From assembly GCA_021740645.1 (NCBI GenBank), contig JAIOZL010000025.1, positions 1 through 64,000 on the forward strand: a DNA stretch of 64,000 nt. Direction: 5' to 3'. Positions within the stretch are counted from its first letter, which is position 1, and every line of letters starts with the position of its first letter. Below the pieces are notes generated by a model. The model made no database searches and was not told where the DNA came from. It saw nothing but the letters and a program-made list of their open reading frames with translations. This stretch comes from Bacteroidales bacterium. Lineage in GTDB: Bacteria; Bacteroidota; Bacteroidia; Bacteroidales; JAADJA01. This document shows positions 9,111 through 18,481 of this stretch, piece by piece. The position numbers and the translations under genes are program-made.

Positions 9111-11519
9111 TCAATATACCAGCTCAATAAGCTTTGTTCCATTTGTAAAATCAATACTAAAGCTGAGCGTTTTTATTTCAGCATCATACATATAGGATTC
9201 ACTTTGTAGCACCTTTCCATCATATTTCACTTTTTGTGGTAGCTTGCCTAAATTGTGTATAAGCATACGGATTTTCATTGGTTTAGAAACTGAAGAATAA
9301 TAACTCTCTGCCGAAAACATACTGATGTTTAGTGATTCTCCGGTGGGGCTGGCCGTGAAATTCATTATTTGGTAATCGCCTTTTTCAAAACTGTTTTGTG
9401 TTACACCATCATCCGAATAAAGTGCATACCTGGATTCACCGGCACTTTCATCCATATAATAATGCATATCAAAAGCATTCATATCAATTCGGCTGATTTG
9501 AACTGGTTTATCAAGCATCGGAATAAAGGCCCCAGCTTTTACAAATACAGGTATATGGTCTATTGTCAGTTTGATATTAGCTTCTTCCCCTCCTTTAAAA
9601 ATTGTTCCTGTGTAAAAATCAATCCAATCAGAACCTGATGGAAAATATACTTTTTGCATTTTTTTCCCCGCTTCTTTCACTGGGGAAACTAGCAAGTTGT
9701 CACCCCAAAGGTAAGCTGCATCATACTCTAACAATTTATCATTATCCGGTTCAATAAAAAAGAGGGGTGTCATTAAAGGCCTGCCGGTTTGATTGTTTTC
9801 AAAAGCCAGGGAATAATTATAAGGGAACATCCGATAGCGAAGCTCAATGGCTGCTTTCACGTGTGCTTTCGTAGTATCGTTCATAAATACCGGCTCCGCT
9901 GGAATATGTTCCTGAGCATGTGGCCTGTAGATCGGTTGAAATACACCATATTGCAGCCAACGAATGTATAGTTCATTATCGAGGGTATCTCCCCCAGCAA
10001 AACCACCCAGGTCAGAATGCATATAGGCGATTCCCTGCATGCCCATTTGCAGGGATAGTTCAACCTGGGGAACAAGCCCACCCCAACTCCGGTTTACATC
10101 CCCTGTCCATGGGATAATTCCATGTCGCTGCGAACCAGCATATCCTGAACGCATCAAAATAAACGGACGTACATCGGGAAAATCCCTCTGATAGCCATCC
10201 CATATCATTTTCAACCACTCATGCCCATAAGCATTATGCACTTCATCAGCTGAACCAATTACATGCTGCAGGTCTGATGGGTGAACTTCAGGCTCACCAA
10301 GGTCGCCCCACCAGCCACCAATTCCCTGATTGGTAAAATCTTTGTAAAAATCCCAGAACCATTCTACGGCTTCGGGTTTATAAATGTCGATCAGGCCGGT
10401 ATTGCCAAAATAAAAATCGTAGGTATAGGGTTCACCCTTATCGTTTTTACAAAGGATGTCCGCCTCAACAGCTTCATCCCATTTATCTGAAGTAGTTAGG
10501 ATAAATGGCTCGGTAACCAATATCGTTTTTATATTTTTCTCATTAAGTTCATCAATCATCGTTTCAGGCGAAGGAAAACTATCACGGTACCAATCTAAGT
10601 TACCCATAGCACCAAATATTTCCTGGCCAAACCAGTAAATATCAATTATTAGGGCTTCTACTGGAATTTCATTCTCAAAAAATTTATCTGCCGTTGAAAG
10701 TACTTCCTTCTGCGAATGATACCCAAACCTGCTACTGAAATTACCAAAAGCCCATGCTGGGGGCAAAGGCTGCCGCCCCGTTAGCCAGGTATACTGCTTA
10801 ACCAAATCAAACCAATCATCAGCTACTATCACATAATAGTTCATGGTTCCGCTTACTGTTTCATAAACAAGGGTATTTGTTTGCTGGCTATCCAGGTCTA
10901 AGAAACCTTTGCTTGCATTATCGAAAAGCACTGTATATTTTTTGGAAGAAATATATACGGGCAAGGTGTAGTTCATTAGTTCCGAATGAGTTTCATACCC
11001 ATAATGTGCCCGGTTGTACAATTCCAGTTTATTCCCTCGTCGGTTCATACCTAAAACACGTGTACCGCCACCGTATAATTTTTCATCAGGCTCCAGGTTA
11101 AAATCAATAAGTTGAGTAGAATCTGTGTTTACATAGCCCGTTTTTTCACTAAGCAATAAATCGTTATGAAAATAATGCAAAATTTGAAATGGATTTTTTA
11201 CAACTACTGTTTTAAAATCCACATAATTGATTTCAATGGATTTTTCGGTTTCAATTATTGAAATATCATGTGCTACAGGAAGCACATCAACAGCAAAAGA
11301 GAAGTTTTTCACTTCCCGGACAGAAGGATAAAAAGAGACCTTCATAATTTTTTCGTTAAAGGGTATGATCCAATACTCTCCATCTGAAACAATGATCATG
11401 ATTGTATCACTCTTTTGCTGAAAATCAACAAACTTTCTGGCTGCATTTTGGCCAGTAACAAAAAAGGAATTGCATATTATTAGCAGAACTAAGAACAGTT
11501 TGATTGAATTATTATTCAT
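9111..11519 (-). CDS. Glycoside hydrolase family 31 (alpha-glucosidase/xylosidase type)
   Basis: This 802-residue protein has a signal peptide ending near VTGQ (residue 24) and an N-terminal beta-sandwich. The GH31 barrel follows, with the nucleophile motif WWGDLGEPE (Asp406) and the acid/base in IPWTGDVNRSW (Asp474). RPHAQEHIPAEP and the C-terminal beta domains complete it. GH31 enzymes remove alpha-linked glucose or xylose, or act as alpha-glucan lyases or sulfoquinovosidases; I cannot decide among these. The export signal places it in the periplasm or outside. No SusC/SusD pair is nearby, so it is not part of a classical polysaccharide utilisation locus here. Confidence 0.9.
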   Translation of the reverse strand: MNNNSIKLFLVLLIICNSFFVTGQNAARKFVDFQQKSDTIMIIVSDGEYWIIPFNEKIMKVSFYPSVREVKNFSFAVDVLPVAHDISIIETEKSIEINYVDFKTVVVKNPFQILHYFHNDLLLSEKTGYVNTDSTQLIDFNLEPDEKLYGGGTRVLGMNRRGNKLELYNRAHYGYETHSELMNYTLPVYISSKKYTVLFDNASKGFLDLDSQQTNTLVYETVSGTMNYYVIVADDWFDLVKQYTWLTGRQPLPPAWAFGNFSSRFGYHSQKEVLSTADKFFENEIPVEALIIDIYWFGQEIFGAMGNLDWYRDSFPSPETMIDELNEKNIKTILVTEPFILTTSDKWDEAVEADILCKNDKGEPYTYDFYFGNTGLIDIYKPEAVEWFWDFYKDFTNQGIGGWWGDLGEPEVHPSDLQHVIGSADEVHNAYGHEWLKMIWDGYQRDFPDVRPFILMRSGYAGSQRHGIIPWTGDVNRSWGGLVPQVELSLQMGMQGIAYMHSDLGGFAGGDTLDNELYIRWLQYGVFQPIYRPHAQEHIPAEPVFMNDTTKAHVKAAIELRYRMFPYNYSLAFENNQTGRPLMTPLFFIEPDNDKLLEYDAAYLWGDNLLVSPVKEAGKKMQKVYFPSGSDWIDFYTGTIFKGGEEANIKLTIDHIPVFVKAGAFIPMLDKPVQISRIDMNAFDMHYYMDESAGESRYALYSDDGVTQNSFEKGDYQIMNFTASPTGESLNISMFSAESYYSSVSKPMKIRMLIHNLGKLPQKVKYDGKVLQSESYMYDAEIKTLSFSIDFTNGTKLIELVY

Positions 11520-11657
11520 CGTATAAATTTTACATCAAGTTTAGGCTCAAAGATTGAAATTCAAATGACCTAATGCGAAATTAAAATAATTCCAAATCTA
11601 AAGATTCTTTTTTATCAGTTCATCCTGATATTTAAGAGAAATTTAATGTTGGCTTTT

Positions 11658-13364
11658 TTAAAATGAATAAGTCACTCCGAACAAGAAATTAAAGCGATAA
11701 GATGGATAATTATACCAGTATTCGTGGCGTTGCCCCAATACATTATTGAGGTTTAAAAATCCGGAAAGGACCTTAGAATAACGGTATTCAAATCCAAAGT
11801 TCAGGTCAAAAACAGGATCGAGTTCCACAGCAATTGTTTCAATATCTCCACTCTGGGAATTCACTTCAAAATCTCTGGCAAACATTTTACTTCTTGTAAA
11901 AAAGGCAGTTTTTACAATGATTTTTTCCTGCAGGGAATAATCTGCCTGAAGTGAAACTTCCAGTTTAGGTTTATGCCAGGCTTCATCTTCATTGTCGAGA
12001 AAATAGCTATTGTATTTTCCGAGTATCAACACATTAAATTTGTCCTTATAATGAAATCCAAATTCGGCTAAAAGGGTCGTCAGCTTCACATCATCATAAA
12101 CCAGGGTAAATTGATTATTTAATCCTTCTCCAAGAGATGATACGGTATCGTTAACAAACAAAGGCAAGTTCACAAGGGTTGAATTTGCAAAACTGAGGTT
12201 ATAATCAAGGAATTTGGTGATCCGTCCCTTGACCCCACCGTACTGACTGATTTTATTGTTTGTATTCCTCTTTTCGATGGATGAAATAATAAAAGGATTT
12301 TCACTGGATAGGTTGTCAAAGCTATTTGCTTTCAATTCTCCCGTAATCCCGGCATAGGTGATCAAATAATCTTCAACAACCTTTATTTCTGCACGAACTA
12401 CAGGATATACATGAACTTTCGAATTTGTATCAGCGTCAATATTTGTATTCACCCCGATTTTAAATTTATACTGGTCGAATGAAAGGGTGTAAAAAGGTAA
12501 AACCTTTACAATACCCAAATAATGATTCAGTAAAGAATCGCTCCTCATATAATAGTCAAAGCCGGCTTCAAGACCGAGTTTTTCTTCCTCTGAAAAACTA
12601 AAAAACTCCATTTTTCTATCCAGGCCAGCATTAAAACGCAATTCATGTTCCCTTGTTTTAAACTTATCAAATAAGTAATAATAAGAGGCTCCTATATAGT
12701 GGTTAATTTTCTTCCCTGCAGAGTAATTACTTCTATATTCAGCATTTAAGCCAAGTTTTGTATAGGTTTGCTTAATATCCTTTTTCGACAGATCCTGACC
12801 TGGGAAATCATTGGGTTTATAGCCGTAATAGTGAACACCCTTTTTCTTGATAAAAAGGCCGGAGCTAAATGTGTGCTTACCAAAGAATTTTTTACCATAT
12901 GCATCTAAACTGCTGGTGCTGCTTCCAGGGTATGCGTAGTCTTTAATTTTACCCGATGATGACAGATGCCTGATGTTAACTCCAAAGGCACTCTTTTTAG
13001 AGCGAAGTTGATTTGCCGAAAACTCTAAGTACGGCGTTGAATAATTTCCTGCACCCAGCTTTATATAATTTTGGTATAGTTTCGATATGCTCTCACCCTG
13101 TATTTTAGCAGCGGAAATGGGTTCAAGGACAGATGTGTATTTATACTCTTTGGCTATAGACGTATAATTAAATTCAGGCTTTGCTAGTTTTTCATCTGGT
13201 ATTCGAGGGGAGATATTGATTTTATTGGCATCATCAATAGTAGGTTGGTAAGGGGCCACAACAGTAATTTCATCATTATCAATTTCTTCCTGACCTAATA
13301 CGGGCAGCAGTGCTATTAAAAATAGCCACTGTATTAAAATATATCTTTTCATTTTCACGGTCAT
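11658..13364 (-). CDS. Outer-membrane beta-barrel protein paired with TPR protein
   Basis: This protein of about 568 residues has a signal peptide (MKRYILIQWLFLIALLPVLGQ). A short periplasmic segment, ITVVAPYQPTIDDANKI, is followed by about 450 residues of alternating polar and aromatic strands ending in YRFNFLFGVTYSF, typical of an outer-membrane barrel whose last residue is Phe. No TonB plug domain is seen, so it is not a complete TonB-dependent receptor. The frame is open from a TTG at 13379; ATG choices are 13364 and 13352. It follows the large TPR gene by a few bases, so the two probably form an envelope complex. Function unknown. Confidence 0.7.
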   Translation of the reverse strand: MTVKMKRYILIQWLFLIALLPVLGQEEIDNDEITVVAPYQPTIDDANKINISPRIPDEKLAKPEFNYTSIAKEYKYTSVLEPISAAKIQGESISKLYQNYIKLGAGNYSTPYLEFSANQLRSKKSAFGVNIRHLSSSGKIKDYAYPGSSTSSLDAYGKKFFGKHTFSSGLFIKKKGVHYYGYKPNDFPGQDLSKKDIKQTYTKLGLNAEYRSNYSAGKKINHYIGASYYYLFDKFKTREHELRFNAGLDRKMEFFSFSEEEKLGLEAGFDYYMRSDSLLNHYLGIVKVLPFYTLSFDQYKFKIGVNTNIDADTNSKVHVYPVVRAEIKVVEDYLITYAGITGELKANSFDNLSSENPFIISSIEKRNTNNKISQYGGVKGRITKFLDYNLSFANSTLVNLPLFVNDTVSSLGEGLNNQFTLVYDDVKLTTLLAEFGFHYKDKFNVLILGKYNSYFLDNEDEAWHKPKLEVSLQADYSLQEKIIVKTAFFTRSKMFARDFEVNSQSGDIETIAVELDPVFDLNFGFEYRYSKVLSGFLNLNNVLGQRHEYWYNYPSYRFNFLFGVTYSF

Positions 13365-13383
13365 GTCTGTCTTTTTCAAATTC

Positions 13384-16300
13384 TTAGTATTCCTCCAGTT
13401 CTATCATTTCAGAATCAATCGTAATTGAATCACCGGCTTCCGTTCCCTTTTGTTTTATTTTGGCAGCATCTTCTTTGGCAATAATATCATCCAGCTTTTT
13501 AATTGCCACCTGCTTAAGTTCATCCCCATCAAAATTATCAATGATACTTTTAAGGGTTTGCTTCGCCTGGTATAGATTATCTTTTGATACATAAATGTCA
13601 GATAATAAAATAAATCCACTAGCTACCCAATAATCATAAGAGGCAAATCCATTAATCAATTCGAAAACAGTTTTTTCGGCATTGTCAAGGTCATTTAAGC
13701 CATATTCAATTTGGGCAATTTTATACTTTGCTTCAGCACCTGCAGCTCCCGGCGAGATGGCTACAATTTCTTTAAACTGGCTTTTGGCCAGCAATACATC
13801 TTCCATTTCCAAATGAGCATTAGCCTTTATGATCATAGCCTCCAATTTCATTTCATCACTGAGTTTTTCTTCTTTAAGGATGTTAACCGCAAATGGGAGG
13901 GCAGCTTGTTTATTCCCAAGGATATAATTGTTCTTCATTTGACCATACCATGCCTCAAGGAGATTTTGGCGAGATTCGGCCACGGTTTCGAGCTTAATAA
14001 AATATTCCAGAGATTTTGCATGATCACCCAATTTAAAACTTAAATCAGCAGCCTTAATAAGTGACCTTTCGGTAAATTCAGATTTAGGTTTTAAAGTCAC
14101 AAAATTATAATTTTCCAGCGCTTCAGGTTTTTGGTCATTTTTTACATAACATTCTGCAAGATAATAATGAACAGCCAGAAGGTGTGCCCCTGAAGGGAAT
14201 TTTACTGTGTAATTTTCAAAAGATGTCAAAGCCTGATCATATTTTTCATCCATGTAAAAGTTTTCCGCAGCTACGTAAGTAAGCGAGTCTTGCTCAGAAA
14301 CGGTTATATTAGCAAAGGAAAGAGAATTGGTATAGTTTAGAAATTCATCCACATTCCCCGTTTCAACATAAATGCTTCGCAAACTGCGCAATGCCTCCAT
14401 CGATTCAGGGGTATCCGGAAAATCAGTAACTACCGATTTGAATGTTTTTATTGCAAGATCGTTCAGATTGCTGTTGTAATAAATCAACCCTGACTTTAAA
14501 CGGCTTTTAACTGCATAGGTGCTATTAGGGAAACTGCTTGCTACTTTCTTAAAGTTTATTAAGGCATTTTCATTATCTCCGGTAATCAGGTAAGTATTGG
14601 CCAGTTCAAAGTAAACTTCACTAATTGAGACAGATGATGGGTAATCCTGCACCAATTTATTAAGGGTTTGTATTTGCTCAGGGTACCTTTGAAGCACACC
14701 AAGAGCCTTGGCCTTTTTCATCATGGCATAATCTACATCCACTGCTTTAACTTTGATAACTTTATCGTAAAATTCAAGGGCATTGTCATAATTTTTATTG
14801 ATAAACCAGGAATCACCCAACCGTAGATAAGCATCTGCAATTAAAACGGGTTCTTCATCTTTTTGCCCGGAAATGAACTGGTTAAAATGATATATAGCCC
14901 CATTGTATTCTTCTTTTTTAAAATAAACATATCCAAGATTATAATGAGCCATGTTATAAATCTGAAGTTTTTTTGCTTTTGGTCCACTCAAAAATTCGAG
15001 GTAATATTTTTTCGCACCCCACAAATTATCACTTCTGTAAAAGGATTCAGCCATCCAGAAAATACTTTCATCAGTTATGGATTTGTCCTGATCATACTCC
15101 ACTGCTTTTTTAAACATGGCAGCTGCCTCCTCATAATTAAACTGATTGAACAATTCAATACCTCTGTAAAAAGTGATTTTCTGGAAACTTTTCTTATAAT
15201 CAACTCCTTTTACCTGGATATTTTCCAATGCATCCTGTGCATCTTTAAAGTTCCTGGTGGCTACTGAAATATTAAATAAAAAATTATAGGCTTCATCACT
15301 ACGTTTTGAATCGGGGTAGGCTTTCAGGTAAGACTTCAGCGCTTTTACAGCTTCACTGTAAGGGTCGTAAGATAATTCAAAAGCAAGTTGTGCCTGTTTG
15401 AATAATGCATCTTCACGTATCTCCCGGTCAAAAGGCAACTTATAAGCTGATTTAAATGCATTTACGGCAAATTGTTTTTGATCAGTCGCTAAATAGGATG
15501 ATCCGAGATAATAATAGGCAAATTGCGCAAGGGCATCCTGCTGCCCGGTTGTTTTTTGGAAATATTTTGCAGCCTCTTCAAAATCCCCGTTTACATAATA
15601 GCAATATCCAAGACTATAATAATCAACCGCGTTAATACTTGTGTGTGAGGATTGATGAAACTGAACCAAATAGGGTAATGCCTTCTTATATTGTCGGGTG
15701 TTAAAATAAGATTCGCCCAACACCTTTAATAACTCCACTTTTCGCTTTGGTGTAGCATTTACTAAAAGAGGCGGTGCCATTTCAATAACCTGGCTATACT
15801 CTTCCTGTAAAAATAAAATCTGAACGATATAATATGGGGCAATAGCCATAAAGTTTGGATCCTGCTCCAAAGATTTAAATTGATTAAGTGCTTCATCATA
15901 ATTTCCATTTACATAAGCTAAATGGGCCAGGAAGTAGGATGCAGGTGAACTGTATTTTGAATTTGACTGTGAAACCTTTTCCAGTGAAGTTTTAGCTTTT
16001 TGATATTCCTCTCTTTTAAAGTAAGAATATCCAAGTTTAAAAAAATATTCTTGTTTATCAGCTGAAGATAGTTCTGGCAGGCTAACCAATTCAAAATAAT
16101 CAATGGCATCCCTGTACTTCCGGTTTTTATAAGAAAGTTTACCAAGTTGAAAATTAACCAGGTTTATTCGGGTATTTGTTGGGTGATTTACGGCAAACTG
16201 ATCAAGTTTATAAGCCCCATCATTGTTATTCAGCTCAAGGGCACAAATTGCGTCGTAATATTCTGCGTTAATCCGAAGAGGAGAAAATGGATTAGAAACG

Positions 16301-16482
16301 ACTGAAATTACATTTTGAAAATGCTGCTGGGCTGCGCCAAATTTTTCTTTGCCGTATAAATCAGTGGCCGTTTGAAATTCTGCTTCCGGATTTTGATAGA
16401 TCGCAGTTTTCTGTGCGACCAAATGCTGATTAACCAGGTTGAAAAATAAAGCAAAAAATATAAGGTTTCTTATAAACATCAT
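13384..16482 (-). CDS. Large tetratricopeptide-repeat protein
   Basis: About 1032 residues: a signal peptide (MMFIRNLIFFALFFNLVNQHLVAQ) and then some twenty helical TPR-like repeats such as YFKLGYSYFKREEYQKAKTSLEKV and AYLRLGDSWFINKNYDNALEFYDKV. The acidic tail ends IELEEY. The frame is open from an ATG at 16500, but starts at 16482/16479 give a normal signal peptide. TPR arrays bind partner proteins, so it is likely a periplasmic or outer-membrane scaffold. It is immediately followed by the barrel gene, and a TAATTTTG element lies upstream. This TPR plus barrel arrangement is familiar from other Bacteroidota, but I know no assigned function. Confidence 0.8.
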   Translation of the reverse strand: MMFIRNLIFFALFFNLVNQHLVAQKTAIYQNPEAEFQTATDLYGKEKFGAAQQHFQNVISVVSNPFSPLRINAEYYDAICALELNNNDGAYKLDQFAVNHPTNTRINLVNFQLGKLSYKNRKYRDAIDYFELVSLPELSSADKQEYFFKLGYSYFKREEYQKAKTSLEKVSQSNSKYSSPASYFLAHLAYVNGNYDEALNQFKSLEQDPNFMAIAPYYIVQILFLQEEYSQVIEMAPPLLVNATPKRKVELLKVLGESYFNTRQYKKALPYLVQFHQSSHTSINAVDYYSLGYCYYVNGDFEEAAKYFQKTTGQQDALAQFAYYYLGSSYLATDQKQFAVNAFKSAYKLPFDREIREDALFKQAQLAFELSYDPYSEAVKALKSYLKAYPDSKRSDEAYNFLFNISVATRNFKDAQDALENIQVKGVDYKKSFQKITFYRGIELFNQFNYEEAAAMFKKAVEYDQDKSITDESIFWMAESFYRSDNLWGAKKYYLEFLSGPKAKKLQIYNMAHYNLGYVYFKKEEYNGAIYHFNQFISGQKDEEPVLIADAYLRLGDSWFINKNYDNALEFYDKVIKVKAVDVDYAMMKKAKALGVLQRYPEQIQTLNKLVQDYPSSVSISEVYFELANTYLITGDNENALINFKKVASSFPNSTYAVKSRLKSGLIYYNSNLNDLAIKTFKSVVTDFPDTPESMEALRSLRSIYVETGNVDEFLNYTNSLSFANITVSEQDSLTYVAAENFYMDEKYDQALTSFENYTVKFPSGAHLLAVHYYLAECYVKNDQKPEALENYNFVTLKPKSEFTERSLIKAADLSFKLGDHAKSLEYFIKLETVAESRQNLLEAWYGQMKNNYILGNKQAALPFAVNILKEEKLSDEMKLEAMIIKANAHLEMEDVLLAKSQFKEIVAISPGAAGAEAKYKIAQIEYGLNDLDNAEKTVFELINGFASYDYWVASGFILLSDIYVSKDNLYQAKQTLKSIIDNFDGDELKQVAIKKLDDIIAKEDAAKIKQKGTEAGDSITIDSEMIELEEY

Positions 16483-16531
16483 CTCTACACAATTATACAT
16501 TATCCGGATTATTGGTCCGGCGAAATATCAA

Positions 16532-16539
16532 CAAAATTA
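16532..16539 (-). promoter_or_regulatory. -7 promoter element TAATTTTG
   Basis: It matches TAnnTTTG upstream of the TPR/barrel operon. The likely leader contains a small hairpin (CCGGA 16504-16508 with TCCGG 16516-16520). Confidence 0.5.
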
Positions 16540-16690
16540 GTAAGTATAAACAGTGTAGAAAGTTGCGCTATTCTTTTATTATAACATAAATGTGTTAATA
16601 ACTCAGGGAAACGGGCAATTGATCTTTTTATTTTACGACAAATCCATTTCTTTGAAATTTATACCTTTGAGCAAATCAATCCGTAATACT

Positions 16691-17689
16691 ATGATAAAGA
16701 TCACATTTCTTTTATTAATTCTCACGCATTCAGCCTTTGTATTTTCTCAGGATACTTTTTCCATATGCGCTGTCGACACACTAACGGGAGAGGTAGGGAG
16801 TGCCGGAGCCTCGTGCATTGATGAAAATTCAATTTCCGGAGGCTGTATCATTTTAAGCGATGTTAAGCCTGGTATTGGCGTAATTCATTCTCAAGCATAC
16901 TGGAACCCAACAAACCAAAATTATGCAAGCCAGCTAATGGATATGGGATTACCTCCTCAGCAAATTATCGATTCGCTTGTTGCCCACGATGTCCAGAACA
17001 ATCCTCACATCAGGCAATATGGGATTGTTGATTTTATAGAAGGATATCCCAGAATGGCTGCTTTTACAGGGGTAAACTGTGATGATTACAAAAATCATAT
17101 TATTGGTCCAAATTACACCATCCAGGGCAATATTTTACTTGGCCAGCAAATACTCGACTCAATGGAAAGCAGATTTTTATCTACAGAAGGTGAGCTTGCC
17201 TGTAAATTAATGGCCGCGCTGCAAGGGGCCAAGGTGATTGGAGCTGATACCAGATGTTTTGATGACGGCACTTCCTCCTTATCAGCTTTCCTGAGAGTTG
17301 GCCAGCCAGGCGACCCACAAAATAATCTATATCTCGATCTCAATGTACCCTCTACCCCTGCTGGAATTGACCCTATTGATTCTTTGCAAGTACTGGTGGA
17401 CAACTGGGGTGGTTGCTTCTTCTCTTCGATAAATGCGGTTTCCATTATACCTTCCCGGGTATATCCTAACCCTGCGAAAGATTTTCTAAAAATTACGCTC
17501 GCAAAATACACTCCACATAATGCATTGCTGGAAATATTTAATTCGGTTGGGGGAAAAATAATCAGTCGCAGTGACATTAGCAATAATCCTATCCAGGTTA
17601 AGTGCGACTTTAAAGATGGAATTTATTATTATCTCCTTTCGGAAAACGAGGAAATTACAGCAAAAGGTAAATTTCTAATCAGCAGGTAA
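16691..17689 (+). CDS. DUF1028 protein with T9SS type A sorting domain
   Basis: About 332 residues. Signal peptide MIKITFLLLILTHSAFVFSQ, then a DUF1028 domain: DTFSICAVDTLTGEVGSAGASC, GIGVIHSQAYWNP and CKLMAALQGAKVIGADTRC. This domain belongs to the Ntn-hydrolase-like group found in predicted peptidoglycan or peptide hydrolases. The C-terminal 85 residues (IPSRVYPNPAKDFLKI ... GIYYYLLSENEEITAKGKFLISR) are a T9SS type A sorting domain, so the protein is exported to the surface. I start at the ATG at 16691; the frame is open further upstream but that part does not look like protein. Substrate unknown. Confidence 0.8.
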   Translation: MIKITFLLLILTHSAFVFSQDTFSICAVDTLTGEVGSAGASCIDENSISGGCIILSDVKPGIGVIHSQAYWNPTNQNYASQLMDMGLPPQQIIDSLVAHDVQNNPHIRQYGIVDFIEGYPRMAAFTGVNCDDYKNHIIGPNYTIQGNILLGQQILDSMESRFLSTEGELACKLMAALQGAKVIGADTRCFDDGTSSLSAFLRVGQPGDPQNNLYLDLNVPSTPAGIDPIDSLQVLVDNWGGCFFSSINAVSIIPSRVYPNPAKDFLKITLAKYTPHNALLEIFNSVGGKIISRSDISNNPIQVKCDFKDGIYYYLLSENEEITAKGKFLISR

Positions 17690-17700
17690 AATATCAGTAA

Positions 17701-18201
17701 TTACTCGGCTGTAGGTTTTCCCATCGAAATATTTTTGCTTCGCTCCATCGACTGAAGGGCAAGATATCCTTCACCAAACTTATTAATATTATCGAGTTCT
17801 GTGTCATATTGGTCAAAATGTCTTTCTTCATCTAAAACCAGTTCTTCAAATAGTTTCTTTGACACGGAGTCGGCATTGGCTGAACATTCATTTGCCCATA
17901 AATTGTAGTCATGGGCACTTTCTTCTTCCATTTTCCTTGCTTTCGCAAGCATTTTTTTAACATCATGTATTTTTTCTACTTCAAAAGCAGCCTTCATTTC
18001 AACATCGCCACCCAAAAATAAAATCCTGTCAGAAATATTTTCAATGTGCATCATTTCGTCAATGGCTGTCCGCTTAAATAAACCTGCCAAAAGATCATAA
18101 CCCTGATCATCGCAATGGAAATGGAAATACATATACTGATGTACCGCAGCCAATTCATCACCGACTGCCTGGTTTAACAGTTCTATACTTTTATCGTGCA
18201 T
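17701..18201 (-). CDS. bfr: Bacterioferritin-like iron storage protein
   Basis: About 166 residues of four-helix ferritin fold. Glutamates and histidines expected for the di-iron ferroxidase site are seen in GDELAAVHQY, DEMMHIE, EEESAHDYN and LDEERHFDQYD. The Met in DEMMHIE sits where bacterioferritin binds heme through Met52, so heme binding between subunits is plausible. Bacterioferritin oxidises Fe(II) and stores it as mineral in the cytoplasm, also limiting peroxide chemistry. I start at the ATG at 18201 because the TATATTTG promoter element lies across the longer open frame from 18225. It is close to a flavin reductase-rubredoxin gene and FeoAB, giving an iron/redox theme. Confidence 0.85.
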   Translation of the reverse strand: MHDKSIELLNQAVGDELAAVHQYMYFHFHCDDQGYDLLAGLFKRTAIDEMMHIENISDRILFLGGDVEMKAAFEVEKIHDVKKMLAKARKMEEESAHDYNLWANECSANADSVSKKLFEELVLDEERHFDQYDTELDNINKFGEGYLALQSMERSKNISMGKPTAE

Positions 18202-18222
18202 GGTTTTATTTTTTAATTTCCA

Positions 18223-18230
18223 CAAATATA
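18223..18230 (-). promoter_or_regulatory. -7 promoter element TATATTTG
   Basis: It matches TAnnTTTG 22 bases before the bacterioferritin ATG at 18201 and excludes the longer start. Confidence 0.5.
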
Positions 18231-18383
18231 CTTCAAATTAGGGTATGATAAAGTTAATATTTGATAAAAGCATATAATAAAATGAGTATACAGATGCTCA
18301 CTTCTACTAGAATATAAAAGGATAATAAAGTGATCAATATTCAATAAAATCAACAATTTTACTAATTTTATCGAACTTAAATT

Positions 18384-18401
18384 GGGTAATCTGGTTTACC
18401 C
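18384..18401. promoter_or_regulatory. Inverted repeat GGGTAA-N6-TTACCC
   Basis: A perfect 6-bp inverted repeat with a 6-base spacer, 81 bases before the flavin reductase-rubredoxin gene in an otherwise AT-rich stretch. It could be an operator for that gene or for the divergent bacterioferritin gene. No known regulator is assigned. Confidence 0.35.
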
Positions 18402-18481
18402 TTAATTATTCTGCTTTGATTCTATCAAATGCAGAATATCAAATAAAAACGTACGGATAATTCAAAAACAAAGAACAAGAT

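Noticed and set aside
14863..15267. 134-residue plus-strand open frame inside the TPR gene
   Set aside because: Antisense shadow of the TPR repeats; composition is that of a complement strand.
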